From Avibacterium avium (lineage in GTDB: Bacteria; Pseudomonadota; Gammaproteobacteria; Enterobacterales; Pasteurellaceae), in NCBI RefSeq assembly GCF_900454535.1, contig NZ_UGSP01000001.1, forward strand, positions 228,501-292,500: 64,000 bases of DNA, in the 5' to 3' direction. Positions 46,601 to 52,870 of the stretch are shown here, in pieces. Below the pieces are notes generated by a model. That model worked only from the letters and a program-made list of their open reading frames with translations, did no database searches and was not told the DNA's origin. Every line of letters starts with the position of its first letter. The stretch's first letter is position 1. The translations under genes were made by a program, and so were the position numbers.

Positions 46601-47913
46601 CCTTTTTCTACTGTTGAAGTGTGGTCGTTACCATCTTCATCTGTATAGGTGATTTCTACTTTTTTGGTATCAGGATCAGATGGTGGTGTTACCACTACTG
46701 AACCGTCGACTTTCCCGTCTACGCTAGGTTGACCAGGAGGTGTAGTATCAGGATTGTTACCAGCGTTTGTTTTACCTTCTTCACCAGTATTGCCACTTTC
46801 GTCAGTCGCTTTACCTGTTACTTCGCTGCCATCTTTTACTTTGTCAGCAGGAATAGTCACTACGCCAGTATCTGGATCTACAACTAAGTTTGGATCAGTT
46901 GTTTTCCATTTGCCGTCATCACCTTTTTCTACTGTTGAAGTGTGGTCGTTACCATCTTCATCTGTATAGGTGATTTCTACTTTTTTGGTATCAGGATCAG
47001 ATGGTGGGGTTATCACTACTGAACCATCGCCTTTTGCGTCTACATCTGGTTGACCCGGAGGTGTAGTATCAGGGTTGTTACCAGCGTTTGTTTTACCTTC
47101 TTCACCAGTATTACCGCTCTCGTCAGTCGCTTTACCTGTTACTTCGCTGCCGTCTTTTACTTTGTCAGCAGGAATAGTAACTACGCCAGTATCTGGATCT
47201 ACAACTAAGTTAGGATCTGTTGTTTTCCATTTACCGTCATCACCTTTTTCTACTGTTGAAGTGTGGTCGTTACCATTTTCATCGGTATAGGTAATTTCAA
47301 CTTTTTTGGTGTCAGGATCAGATGGTGGAGTAATTTTTACTGAACCATCACTTTGCGCTTCTACATCCGGTCTAGCTGGTGGAGTTGTATCTCCAGGGTT
47401 ACTATTACTGTCACTACCACCAAAATTTCCACCTTTAGTTAATGCAACACCAGCAATAGCAAGTGGAAGTAATGCTAATAACCATAATGGACTAAATGCC
47501 CAGAATGCACCAATTGGATTACCACCCAATGCTTGACCGGCAGATACTTGATCTGCTAATTCAGTTACTGCATCTGGTTGTAATGTACTTTCTGGAACAT
47601 AAGGATAGACTGAACCATTTTCATGCATACCTACAAGTAAACTATCCTTGTAAGCGGCTACGTCCTCATCATAGTAATTAATGATGATTAAATCTGGGTT
47701 TTCGATATCAGAACCTTCAAACGCAATTTTTAAATCTTTACCATCGCGTTTGATCATAATGTTTTCTGGCGCAAACCCCGTTTTTTCATCAATAAATTGA
47801 TAATTCACTTTATTTTGTGCAGCGATAGCAGTTACCGTGCCCGATTTTAAGTGAATTGTCTCTAGCGTTTCTTTAGCGCTATTAATTTTTAACGTTATAT
47901 TATTGTTAGCCAT
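34627..47913 (-). CDS. Giant type-I-secreted repeat adhesin (BapA/RTX-like, 4428 residues)
   Basis: Very large acidic surface protein. Residues 1-130: a BapA-prefix-like N-terminus, then a hydrophobic stretch (about 138-165, SPLWLLALLPLAIAGVAL). Residues about 170-2510: 21 bacterial Ig-like modules of about 110 residues (DTTPPGxPDV ... DxTGVVTIP ... TDxxGNTG). Residues 2514-3340: uninterrupted Asp-Ala repeat. Residues about 3341-3990: five cadherin/VCBS-like modules (PATGNVLxND ... PxxGYTGELPxITYTISDGK). Around 4020: a von Willebrand A domain (VVLFDVTRSMG). About 4265-4350: RTX nonapeptides (GGDGNDVIFG, GGAGDDIIIGGGGDD), then a C-terminal secretion signal. The layout fits calcium-folded export through a type I system; no exporter gene is in the window. 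The OmpA-like lipoprotein gene lies 24 bases upstream. Confidence 0.93.
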   Translation of the reverse strand: MANNNITLKINSAKETLETIHLKSGTVTAIAAQNKVNYQFIDEKTGFAPENIMIKRDGKDLKIAFEGSDIENPDLIIINYYDEDVAAYKDSLLVGMHENGSVYPYVPESTLQPDAVTELADQVSAGQALGGNPIGAFWAFSPLWLLALLPLAIAGVALTKGGNFGGSDSNSNPGDTTPPARPDVEAQSDGSVKITPPSDPDTKKVEITYTDENGNDHTSTVEKGDDGKWKTTDPNLVVDPDTGVVTIPADKVKDGSEVTGKATDESGNTGEEGKTNAGNNPDTTPPGQPDVDAKGDGSVVITPPSDPDTKKVEITYTDEDGNDHTSTVEKGDDGKWKTTDPNLVVDPDTGVVTIPADKVKDGSEVTGKATDESGNTGEEGKTNAGNNPDTTPPGQPSVDGKVDGSVVVTPPSDPDTKKVEITYTDEDGNDHTSTVEKGDDGKWKTTDPNLVVDPDTGVVTIPADKVKDGSEVTGKATDESGNTGEEGKGIAGNNPGTTTDDNTPTNKDLTPPGKPDVEAQNDGSVKVAPPKDADTQKVDINYPGEDGEDHTVTVEKDKDGNWKITNPDENPGVTVDPETGIVTIPEDKVKDGGEVTATATDKSGNEGDSDSATAKAPLVKAPIVEILDGGDGILNAKEVEDGVKAKITLPKEAKEGNILKVDTDGDGEPDQTITLTAEDIANGNVVIDVPAKDVPPSGGTLTVSATITNNDGAVSPKGMDLSKVDTAKPTPDVDANQDGSVTIDPVDEDATDIKVTYPGEDGEDHTVTVEKGEDGKWKITNPDENPGVTVDPDTGIVTIPPEVVKDGGEVTATVTDKGGNTGTDSDTAKEPIDLTDKEPPRGQPGVEILDGGDGVLNGKEVEDGVQVKVTLPKDAKEGDTVEVDTDGDGQPDVTKTLTPEDIANGEIVVDVPADDIPETGGTLKVTAKVVNPDGVDSPKGSDTTTVDTTPPGKPDVVAQPDGSITVVPPADEDTKEVEVTYPGEDGEDHTVTVEKGEDGTWKITNPDENPGVTVDPETGVITIPEDKVKDGGEVTGKATDEAGNTGEDDTVTAEEKPNIPKDPIDTVAPGAPDVDAKDDGSVEVTPPADKDTKEVEITYTDEDGEDHTVTVEKGEDGTWEITNPDENPGVTVDPETGVVTIPADKVKDGSEVVGRATDETGNTGPEDRDTAGNNPDTTAPAAPDVEAQNDGSVKVAPPADEDTKEVEITYPGEDGEDHTVTVEKGEDGTWKITNPDENPGVTVDPETGIVTIPEDKVKDGGEVTATATDEAGNTSEGDSDTAKAPPVEAPIVEILDGGDGILNGEEVKEGVNAKITLPKEAKEGNTVEVDTDGDGQPDVTVTLTAEDIAKGEITVDVPAEDVPASGGTLTVSATITNNDGAVSPKGTDQAKVDTTAPTPDVDANQDGSVTIDPVDEDTTDMEVTYPGEDGEDHTVTVEKGEDGTWKITNPDENPGVTVDPETGIVTIPPEAVKDGGEVTVTTKDEAGNTGTDSDTAKEPIDLTDKEPPRGQPGVEILDGGDGVLNGKEVEDGVQVKVTLPNDAKEGDKVEVDTDGDGQPDVTKTLTPEDIANGSIIVDVPADDIPETGGTLKVTAKVVNPDGIESPKGSDTTTVDTTPPGKPDVVAQPDGSITVVPPADEDTKEVEVTYPGEDGEDHTVTVEKGEDGTWKITNPDENPGVTVDPETGVITIPEDKVKDGGEVTGKATDEAGNTGEDDTVTAEEKPNIPKDPIDTVAPGAPDVDAKDDGSVEVTPPADKDTKEVEITYTDEDGEDHTVTVEKGEDGTWEITNPDENPGVTVDPETGVVTIPADKVKDGSEVVGRATDETGNTGPEDRDTAGNNPDTTAPAAPDVEAQNDGSVKVAPPADEDTKEVEITYPGEDGEDHTVTVEKGEDGTWKITNPDENPGVTVDPETGIVTIPEDKVKDGGEVTATATDEAGNTSEGDSDTAKAPPVEAPIVEILDGGDGILNGEEVKEGVNAKITLPKEAKEGNTVEVDTDGDGQPDVTVTLTAEDIAKGEITVDVPAEDVPASGGTLTVSATITNNDGAVSPKGTDQAKVDTTAPTPDVDANQDGSVTIDPVDEDTTDMEVTYPGEDGEDHTVTVEKGEDGTWKITNPDENPGVTVDPETGVVTIPPEAVKDGGEVTVTTTDEAGNTGTDSDTAKEPIDLTDKEPPRGQPGVEILDGGDGVLNGKEVEDGVQVKVTLPNDAKEGDKVEVDTDGDGQPDVTKTLTPEDIANGSIIVDVPADDIPETGGTLKVTAKVVNPDGIESPKGSDTTTVDTTPPGKPDVVAQPDGSITVAPPADEDTKEVEVTYPGEDGEDHTVTVEKDDDGTWKITNPDENPGVTVDPETGVITIPEDKVKDGGEVTGKATDEAGNTGEDDTTTAEEKPNIPKDPIDTVAPGAPDVDAKDDGSVEVTPPADKDTKEVEITYTDEDGEDHTVTVEKGEDGTWEITNPDENPGVTVDPETGVVTIPADKVKDGSEVVGRATDEAGNVGPEDRDTAKDPSESDADADADADADADADADADADADADADADADADADADADADADADADADADADADADADADADADADADADADADADADADADADADADADADADADADADADADADADADADADADADADADADADADADADADADADADADADADADADADADADADADADADADADADADADADADADADADADADADADADADADADADADADADADADADADADADADADADADADADADADADADADADADADADADADADADADADADADADADADADADADADADADADADADADADADADADADADADADADADADADADADADADADADADADADADADADADADADADADADADADADADADADADADADADADADADADADADADADADADADADADADADADADADADADADADADADADADADADADADADADADADADADADADADADADADADADADADADADADADADADADADADADADADADADADADADADADADADADADADADADADADADADADADADADADADADADADADADADADADADADADADADADADADADADADADADADADADADADADADADADADADADADADADADADADADADADADADADADADADADADADADADADADADADADADADADADADADADADADADADADADADADADADADADADADADADADADADADADADADADADADADADADADADADADADADADADADADADADADADADADADADADADADADADADADADADADADADADADADADADADADADADADADADADADADADADADADADADKNELPVANADTDTATTAEPATGNVITGEGTNEGTANADSDPDSQPQPLEVTKVTVNGQDTEVPKDGVATVQLMNGDETVGTLVIGKDGNYIVTPKEGYTGELPQITYTISDGKDTATSTLTVTNNNPVNQPPQPQADTGAATTETPATGNVLTNDTDPDRGPSALTVTKVTVNGQDTVVPKDGVATVQLMNGDEIVGTLVIDKDGKYIVTPKEGYTGELPEITYTVSDGQDTATSTLTVTNNNPVNEPPVARPDTDTATTADPARGNVITGEGTNEGTTNADRDPDSQPDPLKVTKVVIDGRETEVTPGAYSTTAQLTKDGVIVGTLVIGSDGNYIVSPAEGYTGELPQITYTISDGKDTATSTLTVTNQNVDNKPPVAQNDTGTATTANPATGNVLNNDSDPDNGPTSPLTVTKVTINGQPTNVPTNGDKVTVDLMKDGQKVGTLEIQKDGTYKVTPEEDYVGDLPVINYTITDGKADANATLTVTNGNVANQPPVANPDVDKATTDVPAQGNVITGKNATRADNGADTDTDGPSSLTVTKVTVNGVDTTVSASGSTSVDLMQGGTKVGTLEIQSNGTYKVTPVDGYTGTLPVINYTITDGKADARSTLTVTNENVEKDGHFILGRDGNDTIRVNPSAIDGPSETKPASLATEGETTNQADVVIGDQGGTNSIVKPGGDYNAVVLFDVTRSMGNPDSIWRTVKAAVKELITKLGNHDGTVNFELVTFAQDAEVVTKYSNFTAADAQELNRRIDSWSTPSEASRDTRVYDGHTSYSSAFNKANAFFTEAMSGGETRNYENVTYLISDGDPSWDTPATAFAAYDPVAAVSKVHAIGITGVTNSPFDRTKPGDNRAHILDYFDNTPADGGEATVPSSPLVDFPNWRPAAMEGHKAGEATLIDGNNLSGLSTALETGGTEVVTSTGGDDTIYGGDGNDVIFGDVIDTSGSGMNWSDTQKEAYDYLQENWKDVLSNNATGGNDTINGGAGDDIIIGGGGDDTLTGGEGADKFVYNLNGGNGRDTITDFGADDKLVFAGVNDASSFKLLHDARFDVGSQTLTFKSGDSNQYNSVTVNGVNSLEDLLAKSEFII
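37894..40374 (-). repeat. Asp-Ala dipeptide repeat, 827 codons
   Basis: 2481 bases of GAY-GCN codons encode (Asp-Ala)413-Asp without a single interruption; it begins after PSES and ends before KNELPVA. Both Asp codons and all four Ala codons are mixed irregularly, so the DNA is a degenerate hexamer rather than a perfect microsatellite. Other frames stay open as a by-product, giving spurious ORFs (Ser-Ala, His/Arg/Leu- and Met/Pro/Thr-rich). Confidence 0.97.
40613..44620 (-). repeat. Two tandem near-identical 2004-bp units within the adhesin
   Basis: Sequence at 40613 recurs at 42617 and again at 44621, an exact offset of 2004 bp (668 codons, six Ig-like modules). Long stretches are identical between the copies (for example 41918-42592 and 43922-44596). 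A third, more diverged unit lies toward the N-terminus, up to about 46300. Confidence 0.9.
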
Positions 47914-47937
47914 AATTTATGTTTTACCTTTTTGTGA

Positions 47938-48828
47938 CTACTTGCCACCGTGTACGACAATGCTTACACGACGGTTTGGTTGGTTACAAGCTTGACGCTC
48001 TTTCGCATTTCTTGGGAAACGCGCTTTACAATCAGCAATTAACGGTTCGCTTTCACCACGACCTTCAGCTGTAATTAAGCTTGCATCTACACCACCTGCA
48101 GCTAATGCTTTTTTCACTGTCGCTGCACGTTTAAGAGAAAGTTTTTGGTTATAAGCCGCACTTCCTTCTGGATCGGTATGACCAACCACTGTAACATCAC
48201 TGATTTTTTCTTTAATTTGTTTAATCTCTGCAGCAACAGCTGAAACTTCTTGTTTGCCTTGTGGCAACATATTCGCATAATCAGAACGATTGAATTTGAA
48301 TAATGCTGATGCTTCAAGATTAAATTTTCTCAATACTTTTGAGCATTCTTTCAAGTGTTCAACACGAGAAAGTGTATGTGTTTGCTCTGGGATGTTTTTA
48401 AGCTCTTCTCTTGCTTGTTGTTCATCCACTTGAACGAGCGTTGGTTTACCATTAGCGTTTGTTACTTTAAAGAAAGAAACTTGGTTTACTGCTAGATCAT
48501 AGAAGTTACCATCATGTTCTTTCGCATAATAACCTGGATCGCGGTGAGTAAATTCACTGTAAAGTTTTTGGTTTTCTGCACAAACTGTTTCTTGACGGTA
48601 GGCATTCGGTTGTAACGACGCTAAATATTCACTGTTAATGTAAACATTCACCGTTGGTCCATCAATTGCATCTGCTTGACGATAAATCACAACAGAAGAA
48701 CGCCCTTCTGGAACCACGTTGCTATATGGTACATTCTTTGTATCAACCCAATTTAATTTTTGAGTTGTACATCCTGCAACTGCAAGAGGGAGCAATACCA
48801 AAGCGAGTTGTTGATATTTAAATCTCAT
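47938..48828 (-). CDS. OmpA-family outer-membrane lipoprotein
   Basis: 296 residues. A lipoprotein signal ends in AVAGC (Cys20). The middle region (about 25-165) is of unrecognised family. The C-terminal OmpA-type peptidoglycan-binding domain contains VVGHTDPEGSAAYNQKLSLKRA and a final NRRVSIVV. GAATAGGAG precedes the start. It lies 24 bases upstream of the adhesin gene on the same strand, so the two form one unit. It probably anchors to the wall and assists adhesin display or the export complex; that role is inferred. Confidence 0.85.
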   Translation of the reverse strand: MRFKYQQLALVLLPLAVAGCTTQKLNWVDTKNVPYSNVVPEGRSSVVIYRQADAIDGPTVNVYINSEYLASLQPNAYRQETVCAENQKLYSEFTHRDPGYYAKEHDGNFYDLAVNQVSFFKVTNANGKPTLVQVDEQQAREELKNIPEQTHTLSRVEHLKECSKVLRKFNLEASALFKFNRSDYANMLPQGKQEVSAVAAEIKQIKEKISDVTVVGHTDPEGSAAYNQKLSLKRAATVKKALAAGGVDASLITAEGRGESEPLIADCKARFPRNAKERQACNQPNRRVSIVVHGGK

Positions 48829-49063
48829 AAAATTGAACTCCTATTCATCAAAAATATAGTATGTATGCTACACAAAGATGAACAATGAAAGACGATTTGA
48901 TTTAATAAAAATTAAATCAAAAGAAATTCCTTTTTCCATCGAAAATAAACTATTAACAAAATCATCTTCACGCAAAATGCAGCAGACCGATTTTCTAATC
49001 AGTTGCTTTATGCTAATAATTTTTAGGATGTACTCAAGAAACACCACTGACAAGACCAATAGC
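48829..49063. promoter_or_regulatory. Leader region of the lipoprotein-adhesin operon
   Basis: AT-rich, 235 bases between the lipoprotein start and the heptamer array. It holds the AGGAG ribosome site. Small open frames on both strands lack ribosome sites and family features. A proximal promoter is likely, but I cannot assign one confidently. Confidence 0.45.
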
Positions 49064-49152
49064 TTTAGCGTTTAGCGTTTAGCGTTTAGCGTTTAGCGTT
49101 TAGCGTTTAGCGTTTAGCGTTTAGCGTTTAGCGTTTAGCGTTTAGCGTTTAG
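49064..49152. repeat. Heptanucleotide tandem repeat (TTTAGCG)12
   Basis: Twelve perfect head-to-tail copies of TTTAGCG (49064-49147) plus a partial TTTAG. It lies 236 bases upstream of the lipoprotein start, outside any credible gene. Tandem 7-mers upstream of Haemophilus hmw adhesin genes alter transcription by copy-number change; the same role is inferred here. Confidence 0.97.
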
Positions 49153-49510
49153 TATTGTCCTTTTAAGGGATCAGCTCAAGCACTTAATCAGCTTAAGCAG
49201 TTAAATTGATAATTATCGGTTCGTTAGGTTTTCATTAAATAAAGAAAGTTACTACCCAAAACTCATCCTTGAAGAAATTACCAATATCCCTTCTTCAAAT
49301 ATAAAAAACTGTTTTTTGTTAGACAGTTTCTTTTTTGTTATTCATAATCTGTAAAGATTACTTGCCAAATTGCACACAATACGCACAATTATGACCCTGC
49401 CATTATAACGGACGGGGGGAGAGAAAGTCATCACTTTTATTTGGTATTTTCTATCAATTTTCCTTGATGAAGATCAAATTTTTGTAAATTTACCTTACTA
49501 ATCGATCATT
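49153..49510. promoter_or_regulatory. Distal upstream region with FNR-type box and promoter
   Basis: 358 bases without a gene. It holds a perfect FNR-type palindrome TTGAT-GAAG-ATCAA (49464-49477), a TATAAT -10 on the minus strand (49402-49407) with an imperfect -35 (TGACTT, 17-bp spacing), and a weak bidirectional hairpin AAACTG / CAGTTT with flanking T-runs (about 49308-49337). Transcription toward the lipoprotein gene would pass the hairpin and the heptamer array. Assignment is tentative. Confidence 0.45.
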
Positions 49511-52500
49511 TCACATACAGTAATTTACTTTTCGTGCAAATAACCCACTTAATCCAATCGAATTTGAACCTTTCAGCAAGATTAAATCCTTCTCTTTAAT
49601 GAGGGTTGGCAAGGCAGCTTTCAACTGTCCCACATCATCAAATACAGAAAAACTGTATTTCGATTTAGATAAAACCGGTGCAGCCATTCGACTTACACTT
49701 TTTCCTACTAACACAATATGGCGAACCTTCATTTCACTCAGCCATTCACCAAGCTGTTGGTGATATTTATCGCTATCTGTTCCCAACTCCAGCATATCCC
49801 CAATAATCAGTAGTTTATGTTTAATTGGTCGCGTAATCTGTGCAAAATTATCCAATGCAGCAGACATAGAAAGCGGATTTGCATTGTAAGCATCATCAAT
49901 CACTTCAATATCAAAACCATTAAATTTAGTTTTAAATCGCTCATTTCTGCCTGATACTGGTGAGAAAGAAGATAGTCCAGCAAGGATTTTTTTCATATCA
50001 AGCTGAAAATAATGAGCAATCGCCAAAATTGTCATTGCATTTAGCACAAAATGCTTACCACTTACGGCTAATTTCACTTTAACTGTTTTACCATCAGGGA
50101 AAACGATTTCAGATGCTCTTTTACTATAAGTCATTAACTTCACATCAGCCTGTGAATGCTCACCATAAGTTAGCACCTTCAATCCTTTGGCTTCTGCTAA
50201 GGGTGCAATTAAATCAAATTGTGGAATATCTCGACAGATCACCGCAACTTGTCCTGCTTTCATAGACTCAAAAATGCGGGCTTTTTTAAGCGCAATATTT
50301 TCTACTGTATGATGATATTCAAGATGAGCGGGCGCGATATTAGTAATAATGGCAATATCAGGCTGCACCAATTGGCTATTAAGACTCATATTGCCAATCG
50401 CCATTTCTAATATCCAAAAATCATCGCGCTGATCCATTGATGCCATATTCCACGCAATTCCTATCGGTAAATTGGCACTGGATAGCGTCTGCTCAGCTTG
50501 TCCAATTTGTTTTAAGGTGTGGGAAAGCATAAAAACTGTACTCGTTTTACCCGCACTTCCTGTTACACCAATCACTTTACCTTTAAAGGCTTTTCTTGAT
50601 GCCGAACCAATATCCAGCACCGCACGGCGAACATCTTTAACTAATAGCACTGGCGCATCGGTGGTATAAACTGCATTCTCATCATCAGTAATAACGCCCG
50701 CGGCTTCTCTTCTTAATAATGAATTAATGCTCACTCTAGGTAAGTATCCCTGCGTCATTCCTTTACCACGTTCAACCAATAAATGATGTGGTTTAAAACT
50801 TTTCGGCCACGCGCAAAGTCCATTAGCAAACCAACCTGCTTTTGGTTCAACAATCCAACGTCCATTGGTGATTTTCGGTAAGGTTATCTTATTTAACACA
50901 TTAGGAGCCTCATTATCTGCATCTGCTTCTTTTGTTAGACTTGCTGGATATTTACCACTTACCAGAATTTCTCTATATCCCACTAATCCTGATAAATAAT
51001 GCTCTACATCATCAATGCGCACTCGGAAAGCGTGGTGACGAATAAAAAAGCCATGCAAAATTCGCTGCGGATTTTTGAAATACATTGCTACTTCAGGATA
51101 GAAGAAACCATTAATTAGATATTTTGCTCGATTATGTAAAGCTTGATAGAACACGGACACATCAAAATCTGCCAACACTTCATCTTTATATTCAGGGAAC
51201 TCATCGAGTTTCAATAGCATTTTGTGAAAGGCGACTGAAAGTTCAAGCAACGTAGGGAAAGTGGTGATACGATTGTTGATAAAACTCACATAACCATCAA
51301 TATTTCTTACCGCAAAGGCAAAGTATTTCTTCTCTGGCAGGTATTTAACCAACTCATTAGAACAATAAGATAACCAGTGATCGTGTGCTTTTTCATGTTT
51401 ATTTTCAATAAAATAATCAAATGCCTTAACGACACAATCGAGCCAACGGGGATCTTTATCCATTCCATAAAGACGCATTAAACCAAACGCCGCTTCCCCA
51501 TCATAATAAATAATGCGATTTTCTTCTTTTACTGACAAATCCTCGGCATTGAGAACATGCACAAACCCACCGTTAGCTTTCTGCATCGCCAAAATGCCAC
51601 AAGCTAATTTTTCACAAAGCGCAAGATATTGTTGCTTACGCGAAGTGGTCGGGAATACGGTCAAATACTTAACCAAAGCCAAAATGGCCACTGCATTTGC
51701 CCCTAATTTGATTTCATTTCCCGTATCAACAACATAAGCTTTATCCGCATAATCTCGAATTGACTGTGTAATTAAATAATCCAATGCCTTATCTATTTGC
51801 GCTTTCACCTCTGCAAAGAATTTTTCATCAACATTCTGATCGCTGCTCTGTGCTTGCTGATAATAGGATTCATAGCCCTCTAACATTGCATAAGTACTAC
51901 TCGCGTGACGCAATGTATTGTAAGTCGGGATCACTCGGTCAAAGCAAGGGAAATAACCATATTCATAAATACCATTTTCTTTCACTTGCTTAGATAAATA
52001 ATGGGTAGATAACTGGATTAATTGTTCAACTTGTGGAAGTTCAAAACTCGCAACTTTACGATGCCCTTGATAACGCGGCTGAGTATCTAGCGTGTAATAT
52101 TTTGCTTGTTCCACATCAATGAAAAAACCTGCCGTTTGAAACACAATCATTTTTTCATCGGGCAAAAATGCTGGCATCTGACTACTTCCGTGACGTGCCT
52201 TAATATAACGCACTAAATTGTCTTGATTTACGCAAGCAGAAGTTACATCTGCCCCTGAATATAAACAAGCATTAGCATTTAACTCCATTTCAGTTAAAAG
52301 CAACCAAGGCTCACGTTTGCCTTCAAAGGCAATCCCTGCACGGAAATAATTACGTTTATAACGTGATAAATCCTTGTTAAATTTATCCCATTCCGTCAAA
52401 TTACCATTTAATGCCCATTCCACGCGGATATATTTAATTGGATACTCAAATTTATTTTGCAACAAAGAAATATTCGCTTGCACCTTATCAGCCAACGCAT

Positions 52501-52660
52501 CTGCACTTAAGGCAGATATATCCAGCCATATTGTCTTAACCTTTGCTCTTACCGTACCATCGCTCACAGACAAAATAAGCACCTGCGATAAAGGATTTGC
52601 TGCATCGTAAATTCGGTTACGTTTCACTTCATTACAAACATCTAGCACCAATTGTTTCAT
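49511..52660 (-). CDS. Alpha/alpha-toroid-like protein fused to a MurF-like ligase
   Basis: 1049 residues. The C-terminal part (about 600-1049) is a Mur ligase closest to MurF: ATP loop GVTGSAGKTST, TNIAPAHLEYH, the carbamylated-Lys-type stretch ALKKARIFE, DDAYNANPLSMSAAL, IGDMLELGTDSDKYH and LLKGSNSIGL. Residues about 215-480 look like an alpha/alpha toroid: YNTLRHASSTYAMLE, GANAVAILALVKYL, YYDGEAAFGLMRLYG, DHWLSYCSNELVKYL. Residues 1-200 are unassigned. True MurF is about 450 residues and lies in the dcw cluster, so this is a paralogue that probably ligates an amino acid or peptide to a non-standard acceptor. It stands alone, with its own ribosome site (AAGGAAC region). Confidence 0.8.
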   Translation of the reverse strand: MKQLVLDVCNEVKRNRIYDAANPLSQVLILSVSDGTVRAKVKTIWLDISALSADALADKVQANISLLQNKFEYPIKYIRVEWALNGNLTEWDKFNKDLSRYKRNYFRAGIAFEGKREPWLLLTEMELNANACLYSGADVTSACVNQDNLVRYIKARHGSSQMPAFLPDEKMIVFQTAGFFIDVEQAKYYTLDTQPRYQGHRKVASFELPQVEQLIQLSTHYLSKQVKENGIYEYGYFPCFDRVIPTYNTLRHASSTYAMLEGYESYYQQAQSSDQNVDEKFFAEVKAQIDKALDYLITQSIRDYADKAYVVDTGNEIKLGANAVAILALVKYLTVFPTTSRKQQYLALCEKLACGILAMQKANGGFVHVLNAEDLSVKEENRIIYYDGEAAFGLMRLYGMDKDPRWLDCVVKAFDYFIENKHEKAHDHWLSYCSNELVKYLPEKKYFAFAVRNIDGYVSFINNRITTFPTLLELSVAFHKMLLKLDEFPEYKDEVLADFDVSVFYQALHNRAKYLINGFFYPEVAMYFKNPQRILHGFFIRHHAFRVRIDDVEHYLSGLVGYREILVSGKYPASLTKEADADNEAPNVLNKITLPKITNGRWIVEPKAGWFANGLCAWPKSFKPHHLLVERGKGMTQGYLPRVSINSLLRREAAGVITDDENAVYTTDAPVLLVKDVRRAVLDIGSASRKAFKGKVIGVTGSAGKTSTVFMLSHTLKQIGQAEQTLSSANLPIGIAWNMASMDQRDDFWILEMAIGNMSLNSQLVQPDIAIITNIAPAHLEYHHTVENIALKKARIFESMKAGQVAVICRDIPQFDLIAPLAEAKGLKVLTYGEHSQADVKLMTYSKRASEIVFPDGKTVKVKLAVSGKHFVLNAMTILAIAHYFQLDMKKILAGLSSFSPVSGRNERFKTKFNGFDIEVIDDAYNANPLSMSAALDNFAQITRPIKHKLLIIGDMLELGTDSDKYHQQLGEWLSEMKVRHIVLVGKSVSRMAAPVLSKSKYSFSVFDDVGQLKAALPTLIKEKDLILLKGSNSIGLSGLFARKVNYCM

Positions 52661-52827
52661 CTTATGTTCCTTAAAAATAACTTTCGATAAAAATTGTATC
52701 TCACAATTTCATTTGCTGAAAACACTATATACAAATCTCATCAAAAAAGAATAAAAGTGCGGTAATTTTTAGTGGAATTTTTATCGTAAGAAAAGAAATG
52801 ATGCAACGACACCATTAAGATAAAAGC

Positions 52828-52858
52828 AAAAAAGTAGGAAACCATTTCCTACTTTTTT
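52828..52858. terminator. Bidirectional terminator after the ROK kinase
   Basis: GTAGGAAA / TTTCCTAC with a 3-base core loop, flanked by six A and six T. It ends the leftward kinase transcript. The gap 52661-52827 holds an uptake signal near 52756 and the upstream region of the ligase fusion gene. Confidence 0.85.
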
Positions 52859-52870
52859 ATTGCCTTGCAA

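Noticed and set aside
40613..47290. Many plus-strand frames of 70-120 codons with Ser/Val/Pro-rich repeats
   Set aside because: They recur with the Ig-like module period and are antisense shadows of the adhesin gene.
48868..49075. Small frames on both strands between the lipoprotein gene and the heptamer repeat
   Set aside because: AT-rich leader DNA, no ribosome site, and they mirror each other on opposite strands.
49064..49152. CRISPR array
   Set aside because: The 7-bp units are directly adjacent with no spacers, and there are no cas genes; it is a simple tandem repeat.
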